Shown here: positions 6,101 to 10,427 of the stretch, one piece after another | Position numbering within the stretch: position 1 is the stretch's first letter | Layout of the letters: each line of letters opens with the position of its first letter | Source of the DNA: an uncultured Lachnospiraceae bacterium | GTDB lineage: Bacteria; Bacillota; Clostridia; Lachnospirales; Lachnospiraceae | Reading direction: 5' to 3' | NCBI GenBank assembly: GCA_910579325.1 | Contig: CAJTTU010000095.1 | Coordinates: forward strand, 3,158-13,584 | DNA length: 10,427 bases | The notes under the pieces: model-generated | What the model was told of the DNA's origin: nothing | Databases searched by the model: none | Seen by the model: the letters and a program-made list of their open reading frames with translations, nothing else | Translations under genes and position numbers: made by a program

Positions 6101-8500
6101 GGTTTCCCCATACGTCTTGCTCTTATCATCCGCCGTAACCGTAACCGGCCGTCTCGTAATCGTCAGCTTCCCATCCTTATAAGTGATGGCATAGTTTGCC
6201 GTCACATTCTTTCCGGAAGCATCCGCCACAGCAGCGGTTCCCGGCGTAATCGTCCCATTAGCCGTCACGTTTTTATCGCTGGTTGTCAGCGTTACGCCGG
6301 ACAGACGATGACCACTTACAAGGCCCTCCGCCGTGGCCTGATCAGCCGTATTTTCAATTGCGCCGCCGTAAACGATAGTCTGAGGTCTGGCCGTTACTGT
6401 CAGAGGAGCCTGGGTGACGGTCACCTCGGTATCAGCCGACTGGCTGCTGTCTTCCAGCTCTGCCTTTACGCGATATGTATATGTGCCTGCATCCAATCCG
6501 GTTTCAACGGTATAGGAGACACCCGCAGCCCCGTCTATTGCAGTTTCGGCGCCGTTGTTTACCTTATACCACTGATAGGACACATCCCCCGACGCGCCCT
6601 CTCCCTTTACGGTCTCCGCTGTCAGAACAGGCGCGGATGAGGACGCATAGCCATAGACAGCCTCAGAGGGACTGGCTGTTATGGAGACTGATTTTATGGC
6701 TTCGTCCGGAAGGGGGACTACTTTAGTCGTGCCTGCCTCATTTGGACTTTCCGCCACTCCCAGAGTGATATTTTCTTTGCATACCAAAGAGCCATAAAGA
6801 AGTCCGTCAGTATCGTTATAGGTATAGATATCCGCAGCGCTGTTTCCCGCAGAGGAAATACGATAAACCTTTGTGGAATCATTGAAATACAGACGGTCCT
6901 TATATCGGGAAAGGCTGGAAAAAACGCCCTGCCAGTAACCACCGCCACTCGCTGGCCAGGAGTTTGTTTCCAGGGTGTACACAACATCTTCCGCGCTGCC
7001 CTCCCTGCGTACCAGATTAATCGTGACAGTTTCACCCGACCTATCACCTTTTAAATAATAATCCCCGCCATTCATATGGAAAATCGCGGACAACGCATTC
7101 TGCCAGTAAGCGTCATCATATTGGGTTGAGTTACAGGTCTGTTTGCTGACCCAGCCATAATGTCCATCCTCACCTTCATTCCCAATAAAACTATCACTGT
7201 TCAGAAAATATCTGTGTGACACACGCCCCACTTTGTCAGCCGACGGGTCATCCCAGGTCACGTCCACGTGGTACCAGTTTCCGCCAATCAGCACGTAGCT
7301 CCACATATGGTTCATGGCGTCACTCGTCGCGAAATCAAAAGAGATTCCCGCTTTTTTCAGCAGGTCCGAGTAAGCCAGCGTGTATCCCTGGCAGACAGCG
7401 GTCCCTTCCACCAACGCGTTGTAAGCGTTGTGTTTATCTCCCGGCGTCTCTCCATCGGAAAGATAATTGTAATACATATGCTGCGCCAGATAGTCGTGAA
7501 GCGCCATGGCTTTTTGCAGGTCGCTCATGCCTGACTGATTCGGTAAAGCCTCGGCGAACGCCGCGTCAAGGGCGGCATTATATTTCTCGACATCAGCCTT
7601 ACTATAGGCAGTATCGTATTTAGGCTTAACGCTTATCACGGTGTTAGTATCCGGATTATAAGAATGAATGAAACTGGCCACATAAAACAAATCCGGATTA
7701 TAATTCACGACGTCCGTATATAAAGCGTCCATCTGATCCAGCAAAACCCCATATCCGCTTATATCAATCGATTCTTTCCAATCCCTCATGCCTGTAACCA
7801 GAGCCGTCTTTACCTCTTCCAAATCCGACGCGTAAGCCTGCGCCTCGTCATCCGACGACAGAGCCATCGGCGTCGGCTCATCCAGCACGCTGAATCCGCC
7901 TTCCTGGAATATGTAATCACTGAGATCCGGCTCCACCCATTCGACTTCCCCGTCCGCCGGCGCGGTCAGGCTGTCAAAATAAGCAAATAGTGAAGCGAAG
8001 GTTTCTTCGGCCTCGTCGATCTCCGCTTTCTGTTCCTCTGTTAACGCTTCAAAGGCCTCATAAGCTTCCTGCAACTGACGGTAGCTGTCCTCCCGCTCCT
8101 CCTGGCTTTGCGCCTTCACCGTATCCGGCTCTGGCAGGGCGGCAATCAGCTCCCGGACGTTTTCAATTGCTACGTCCTCGCCCGGTTCCTCTGATGCGTC
8201 ACTGCTCTCGACGCTTTCTTTTTCTGCTTCATCCGCGTCACCGATCTCCGTATCCTCTGACGCTCCGGCGGTATCGGCAGAGTCTTCTGACGCGGACTCA
8301 TCCGCAGTTTCGGACGAGTTTTGTGACACGGCTTCCTGCCGTTCGCCATCATCCGACTGTTCCGCCTCCTGCCCGCTCAGTTCAGACACCTCTCCTTTCT
8401 CATTAACCGCGAATGTGGGAAATCCAACCAAAAACGAATTTCCCATCACGATGACCGCTAACAGCAGCCCGAAAAGCTTGTGGAGGCTTTTCCTGTTCAT
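3185..8500 (-). CDS. Giant cell-surface protein: transglutaminase-like domain plus Ig/MBG/YDG array and C-terminal anchor
   Basis: A 1771-residue exported protein. It has a signal peptide (1-31, probable cleavage after PTFA) and an acidic Ser/Glu/Asp-rich segment (about 35-110). A charged helical segment follows (110-180). The transglutaminase-like region (about 225-450) has a complete triad: Cys370 in GTAVCQGY, His398 in AMNHMW and Asp413 in YHVDVTWDD. Residues 455-600 are beta-rich with YYL/RLYF motifs, perhaps related to DUF5050-like repeats. Then come an Ig-like domain (603-696), MBG-type domains (about 699-862, with ADDKSKTYGETDP), a further module (863-962), a less clear segment (963-1056), a YDG-type domain (1057-1148, KVYDGT), a YTGEAVLPTVTVKDG-type module (1151-1224), a Big_2-like domain (about 1330-1404) and a membrane-proximal domain (1520-1662). 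A Ser/Gly/Asn linker (1670-1734), SANTG (1735-1739), one membrane helix (1744-1763) and an RRRK tail end the protein. The ATG at 8500 follows AAAGGAG with good spacing. Likely roles are adhesion or wall remodelling; whether the TGase-like site crosslinks or cleaves is unknown. Confidence 0.93.
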   Translation of the reverse strand: MNRKSLHKLFGLLLAVIVMGNSFLVGFPTFAVNEKGEVSELSGQEAEQSDDGERQEAVSQNSSETADESASEDSADTAGASEDTEIGDADEAEKESVESSDASEEPGEDVAIENVRELIAALPEPDTVKAQSQEEREDSYRQLQEAYEAFEALTEEQKAEIDEAEETFASLFAYFDSLTAPADGEVEWVEPDLSDYIFQEGGFSVLDEPTPMALSSDDEAQAYASDLEEVKTALVTGMRDWKESIDISGYGVLLDQMDALYTDVVNYNPDLFYVASFIHSYNPDTNTVISVKPKYDTAYSKADVEKYNAALDAAFAEALPNQSGMSDLQKAMALHDYLAQHMYYNYLSDGETPGDKHNAYNALVEGTAVCQGYTLAYSDLLKKAGISFDFATSDAMNHMWSYVLIGGNWYHVDVTWDDPSADKVGRVSHRYFLNSDSFIGNEGEDGHYGWVSKQTCNSTQYDDAYWQNALSAIFHMNGGDYYLKGDRSGETVTINLVRREGSAEDVVYTLETNSWPASGGGYWQGVFSSLSRYKDRLYFNDSTKVYRISSAGNSAADIYTYNDTDGLLYGSLVCKENITLGVAESPNEAGTTKVVPLPDEAIKSVSITASPSEAVYGYASSSAPVLTAETVKGEGASGDVSYQWYKVNNGAETAIDGAAGVSYTVETGLDAGTYTYRVKAELEDSSQSADTEVTVTQAPLTVTARPQTIVYGGAIENTADQATAEGLVSGHRLSGVTLTTSDKNVTANGTITPGTAAVADASGKNVTANYAITYKDGKLTITRRPVTVTADDKSKTYGETDPLLTYAVAPATPLISGESLKGTLTRRSGENAGSYDIEQGTLTNGQNPNYAITFIKGTFTIQKADYKANEPQAVLDSARRQTVVAGIGAFAQPSFTGAGSEAVSGTLTYAYGNASGMTYDQTVNMLKELTADTEGSLSYTFTPEESGNYEGEKTGTISFIVKDVSFSAGGSAAGVGNGVTVKESPVYGDNWDEIVRIGNITAQAGNATDPSPRYTLSVSGKPDAGNQTFRVLYSGTINGKAYTDVTVCEGTVEVGQKRVTASAGTCKVSKVYDGTVSAGTVSGALAVTGLLSGDSGVIVAAAPAAYESPDVGGQSTVNVALTLRGNGSENYRLASGTLTVPCEITPKDITPTVEITGSYQYTGEAVLPTVTVKDGETLLRERDYELLLSDNINAGSARVEIRAKEGGNYTWADPVVQTFPVEKAPYTKEASAALSVRYGGSGTYDLASILPEGAKLGSPAVSDGGDVLTEAPGLDGTLLFYSAVNSQANAGKTAEIIIPVTESTNYLPFEVIVTLTVTDKLPQTEFRFDTAVQNKSYGSEDFTFAAAGAVAGSSVTYASSDVKTATVDNDGKVHILKPGTVVITATAAETGDYHEGIATYTLNIAPAALTWDTGDLSAADRQENVDKDSRTATLFGSLKVSGILEGDAAEVQFICTADQLKGVYMKADPGVQKVALSWNDGENPVLLQGAKASYYTLPAALPEISGIITEVTDLPAVPPELEKDEYKLTSENGISEVPEALEKIEELNTPEKIVKRMKDVMLQIAQNSISSENVAVYDVTLMVKTGDGRWEAVSPEDFPESGITVTLPYPDGTGKDTHTFTVVHMITAGTGAGKTESLAVTNTANGIQFKVFSLSPIAIGWKEVKKDTPADTNRPNTGTDQNGNNKGSGSGQNSTGSGTKTENGNSSGNNGTSGNQNGSNVGTNTGAVSGQNATSANTGDQSPIAFYMLLLLTTGGILLSYGIRRRKNSQV
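3299..3493 (-). repeat. Low-complexity Ser/Gly/Asn/Thr linker of the surface protein
   Basis: This stretch encodes residues 1670-1734, made almost only of Gly, Asn, Ser, Thr and Gln with short SG, NG and TG runs. Such linkers carry anchored proteins across the peptidoglycan. It contains RPNTG (1674-1678), which resembles a sortase motif but lies far from the membrane helix. The DNA is repetitive enough to be prone to slippage between strains. Confidence 0.65.
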
Positions 8501-8528
8501 GGTATCACGCTCCTTTATATGATTTTTT

Positions 8529-8564
8529 ATGATAAGGCTTCCCGGGTGGGGAGGCCGGTATCAT
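8529..8564. other. Imperfect stem-loop in the 5' leader of the surface-protein gene
   Basis: ATGATA and TATCAT close the structure, with GGC/GCC and TCCC/GGGA pairs inside, small internal loops and a CACCC loop (minus-strand reading). The ribosome site of the surface gene begins about 15 bases further on. On the plus strand the stem is followed by TTTTATTAT and would look like a weak terminator, but no plus-strand gene leads into it. It lies at the switch from AT-rich to GC-rich DNA. Confidence 0.45.
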
Positions 8565-8624
8565 TTTATTATCCCAGTTTAAATATACAAACTTTAGCTA
8601 TACGCTTTAGAAATCAAAAACAAT

Positions 8625-8653
8625 AAGATAAACTAAGACATATTCAGTCACAA
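8625..8653 (-). promoter_or_regulatory. Candidate promoter for the surface-protein gene
   Basis: TTGTGA (8653-8648) and TATCTT (8630-8625) on the minus strand are separated by 17 bases. Each matches its sigma-70-type consensus at four of six positions. It would give a leader of about 120 bases containing the stem-loop. In AT-rich DNA such matches are common, so this is tentative. Confidence 0.28.
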
Positions 8654-8796
8654 CAAGGTTAATTCTAATTACTACGCTATTGCTACTATAAGCATTTGAT
8701 GTAATAATAACATTCAAACACACATCATTAATAATTCAAAATGTGGATACATTTCCTCAAAATCTCACAAGCCGAACTTAAATAAAAATATAGATA

Positions 8797-10248
8797 TTAC
8801 TTCATGATCTTATTCCGAATTACATTTGTTATATTGAGCACAGCGGAATTTTTTCCCAAAACAAGTATCAGGAAATATATGACAGCCGAAATGAAAATGG
8901 ATATCATAGAACGTATCAAAATATTATCAACTAATATTCTTGATAAAACACAGACTATAATTATTGCAAAACAACCCGAAATAATAGATATCAATCCGGA
9001 AATTTTTGTTCTCTTATAATATTTAGATGATTTTCGTCCGCAAATGACATAGATCAATACTTCTGCAATAACTGTTGTGACTGCTGCTCCATTCATCCCC
9101 CAAAAAGGAATTACTATTATATTAAACACAATATTAATAACAGCTGATATCATAGTCGCAATCATGAAAGTTTTTTCATCTCTGTTAGCAATCAAAATGC
9201 CTTGCGCATAATAGCAACCCATAACCGAAAAAAACAAAGCAAAGCAAAGGATGGAAAGCGGCATACATCCTGATATATATGTCTTTCCTCCAATCAAATA
9301 AATAATTTCCTTGCTAAGACAAAAAACGCCTACAACACACGGAATAATAAGTGCAATCAAACTATCTCTAAGTTTTTTCACCAAATCATTATATTTTTCT
9401 TTACAATTACTTCCCAAATAATAAGATAATCTTGGAATAGCGACCATAATTACAGCATTTAAAAGCGCCTTAATAATTGTATATATTTTAGAAGCAGCAG
9501 TATATATACCTACTTCAGAGTCCGATCTAAGATAACCCAAAACAGTTATGTCCGACTTAACATATATTTGGATTGCCAATGTTGAACAGAATAACAGCAA
9601 TATTGGCTTTAAATGTTTTGTAAGATTCAATCTAATAGTAAATCGTACGGGAATCCTCTTCAAAGTATATATAAAACTAGATATATATGCGCCCGAATTT
9701 GAGAACATCATAATTACCGTATATGTAACATAATCTTTGCTGCTGTGTACCAATATAAATATGAGGGCAAGTGAGATAAGTTGAAAAATAATATATCTTA
9801 TAGTAATATAAAAAAAGTCTTCATAAATATTATTAATCCAATCTCTACTGATTGTGTTTGTGATAATATTTATACTTAATATAAATATTAAAATTGGTTC
9901 ACGCTGCAGTCGGGGCTGCATAAGAAAAAATACTAAAAGCAACAAATATGAAATGACCGTCGTAACAATATTTATAGAAAATAATTCGGAAGAAAACTTG
10001 ATTAAAGACGTTTTATCGTCTCGTATCCTTGCACCCTCTCTTATTGCATAAGTAGGAACACCTAATGCCGCAAAAATAATAAAATAGGATACGACAGAAT
10101 CAACAAAGCTGAATTTTCCAAGAGCATTTTCTCCCAAGGTTCTTGTGACATAAGGATACGTAATGAGAGGAATAATAATATTACAGCTTTGTTTTATAAT
10201 ATTAAGAATTGCGTTTGAATTAACGTTGCTTTTTACTGTTTGCTTCAT
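8797..10248 (-). CDS. Wzx-type polysaccharide flippase (polysaccharide biosynthesis export protein)
   Basis: A 483-residue polytopic inner-membrane protein of the MOP superfamily (Polysacc_synt type) that flips lipid-linked oligosaccharide repeat units from the cytoplasmic to the outer face of the membrane during capsule or exopolysaccharide assembly. The protein is hydrophobic throughout, consistent with 12-14 helices. Family features include the N-terminal NIIKQSCNIIIPLITYPYV stretch (16-34), TRTLGENALGKFSF (35-48), LGVPTYAIREGARIR (62-76), the central SDITVLGYLRSDSEVGIYTA segment (232-251), QGILIANRDEKT (349-360) and GMNGAAVTTVIAE (384-396). Its length is normal. The ATG at 10248 follows AAGGAAAAGCTT, a good ribosome site. 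The upstream membrane-protein gene ends 16 bases before the start, so the two are co-transcribed. Its DNA is much more AT-rich than the genes to the left (16 of 60 bases are G or C at 9001-9060, against 38 of 60 at 5041-5100), which suggests horizontal acquisition as part of a polysaccharide cluster. The transported sugar unit cannot be told. Confidence 0.92.
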   Translation of the reverse strand: MKQTVKSNVNSNAILNIIKQSCNIIIPLITYPYVTRTLGENALGKFSFVDSVVSYFIIFAALGVPTYAIREGARIRDDKTSLIKFSSELFSINIVTTVISYLLLLVFFLMQPRLQREPILIFILSINIITNTISRDWINNIYEDFFYITIRYIIFQLISLALIFILVHSSKDYVTYTVIMMFSNSGAYISSFIYTLKRIPVRFTIRLNLTKHLKPILLLFCSTLAIQIYVKSDITVLGYLRSDSEVGIYTAASKIYTIIKALLNAVIMVAIPRLSYYLGSNCKEKYNDLVKKLRDSLIALIIPCVVGVFCLSKEIIYLIGGKTYISGCMPLSILCFALFFSVMGCYYAQGILIANRDEKTFMIATMISAVINIVFNIIVIPFWGMNGAAVTTVIAEVLIYVICGRKSSKYYKRTKISGLISIISGCFAIIIVCVLSRILVDNILIRSMISIFISAVIYFLILVLGKNSAVLNITNVIRNKIMK

Positions 10249-10264
10249 AAGCTTTTCCTTAATT

Positions 10265-10427
10265 TTAAATCTCTCTTATACAAAATTTGAACTTTATATT
10301 TAAAAATCTAAATAATACCACTATCAATATAAGTTTGATTACAGTATTGATGCTTATATAAGTAAAACTATATTGCATAATTGAAGACACTACTATCCAA
10401 TAGTAAAAATAACCCATTATAATCGCC
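10265..10427 (-). CDS. C-terminal end of a membrane protein (5' part beyond right edge)
   Basis: An open frame enters from the right edge and runs 53 codons to a TAA at 10267-10265. The visible residues are strongly hydrophobic: GYFYYWIVVSSIMQYSF, then a second segment NTVIKLILIVVLFRFL, then a basic tail KFKFCIREI. This fits the last two membrane segments of a polytopic protein. The frame ends 16 bases before the flippase start codon and shares its AT-rich composition, so it is probably the preceding gene of the same polysaccharide operon. A Wzy-type polymerase, an EpsG-like protein or a membrane acyltransferase would all be usual in that place; the fragment is too short to choose. Confidence 0.6.
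   Translation of the reverse strand, partial: AIIMGYFYYWIVVSSIMQYSFTYISINTVIKLILIVVLFRFLNIKFKFCIREI

Larger units (their letters stand above)
8501..8796. other. Gene-free spacer between flippase and surface-protein genes, with composition switch
   Basis: No credible gene lies here. The right part (about 8570-8796) is AT-rich like the flippase gene; the left part carries a GC-rich stem-loop and then the GC-richer surface-protein gene. I see no convincing terminator after the flippase, so read-through into the surface gene is possible. The spacer must hold the leader of the surface gene. Confidence 0.6.

Noticed and set aside
8529..8570. Plus-strand terminator (stem-loop followed by TTTTATTAT)
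   Set aside because: No plus-strand gene reads into it, so I describe it only as a stem-loop in the leader of the surface gene.
8804..9019. Plus-strand short frame with hydrophobic start
   Set aside because: It mirrors the membrane segments of the flippase on the other strand, which is expected in AT-rich membrane-protein genes.
1..10427. CRISPR array, tRNA, rRNA, insertion sequence or integrase
   Set aside because: I saw no regularly spaced repeats, tRNA-like cloverleaf, rRNA segment or transposase/integrase motif on either strand.

Overview
The window is about 10.4 kb of bacterial chromosome in which every convincing gene lies on the minus strand, so transcription runs from high to low coordinates. 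The gene content points to a gut-type member of the Clostridia, most likely Lachnospiraceae. The evidence is a Y-family polymerase of the long form (QLNLF clamp motif and an RNRQIGGHKA tail) paired with a YolD-like gene, a very large Ig/MBG-type surface protein with a transglutaminase-like domain, and a GH13 glucosidase with clear Shine-Dalgarno spacing. This assignment is inference from protein style; no rRNA or other marker gene is present.

Layout in transcription order. (1) 10427-8797 is a strongly AT-rich block. It holds the C-terminal end of a hydrophobic membrane protein cut by the window edge, then a complete Wzx-type polysaccharide flippase 16 bases downstream. This looks like the 3' end of a cell-surface polysaccharide cluster, probably acquired horizontally. 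(2) 8796-8501 is a gene-free spacer in which base composition switches from AT-rich to GC-rich next to an imperfect stem-loop. (3) 8500-3185 encodes a 1771-residue secreted, wall-associated protein: signal peptide, acidic low-complexity segment, helical segment, transglutaminase-like catalytic domain, a long array of Ig-like/MBG/YDG/Big-type beta domains, a Ser/Gly/Asn-rich linker, and a C-terminal membrane anchor whose expected LPXTG is replaced by SANTG. (4) 3184-2953 is a spacer with several dyads, a probable intrinsic terminator for the surface gene, and a candidate promoter for the next unit. (5) 2952-911 is a two-gene translesion-synthesis module: Y-family DNA polymerase, then a YolD-like protein. 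(6) 858-1 is the N-terminal 286 codons of a GH13 alpha-glucosidase that runs off the left edge.

Functionally the window joins three unrelated modules on one strand: envelope polysaccharide export plus a giant surface protein, a mutagenic/DNA-damage-tolerance pair, and oligosaccharide hydrolysis. I see no tRNA, rRNA, CRISPR array, transposase, integrase or attachment site. The most rewarding places for a second look are the surface protein (its unusual anchor signal, the TGase domain, and the unassigned segment at residues 455-600), the composition boundary and 5' leader at 8505-8564, and the promoter region of the polymerase module.
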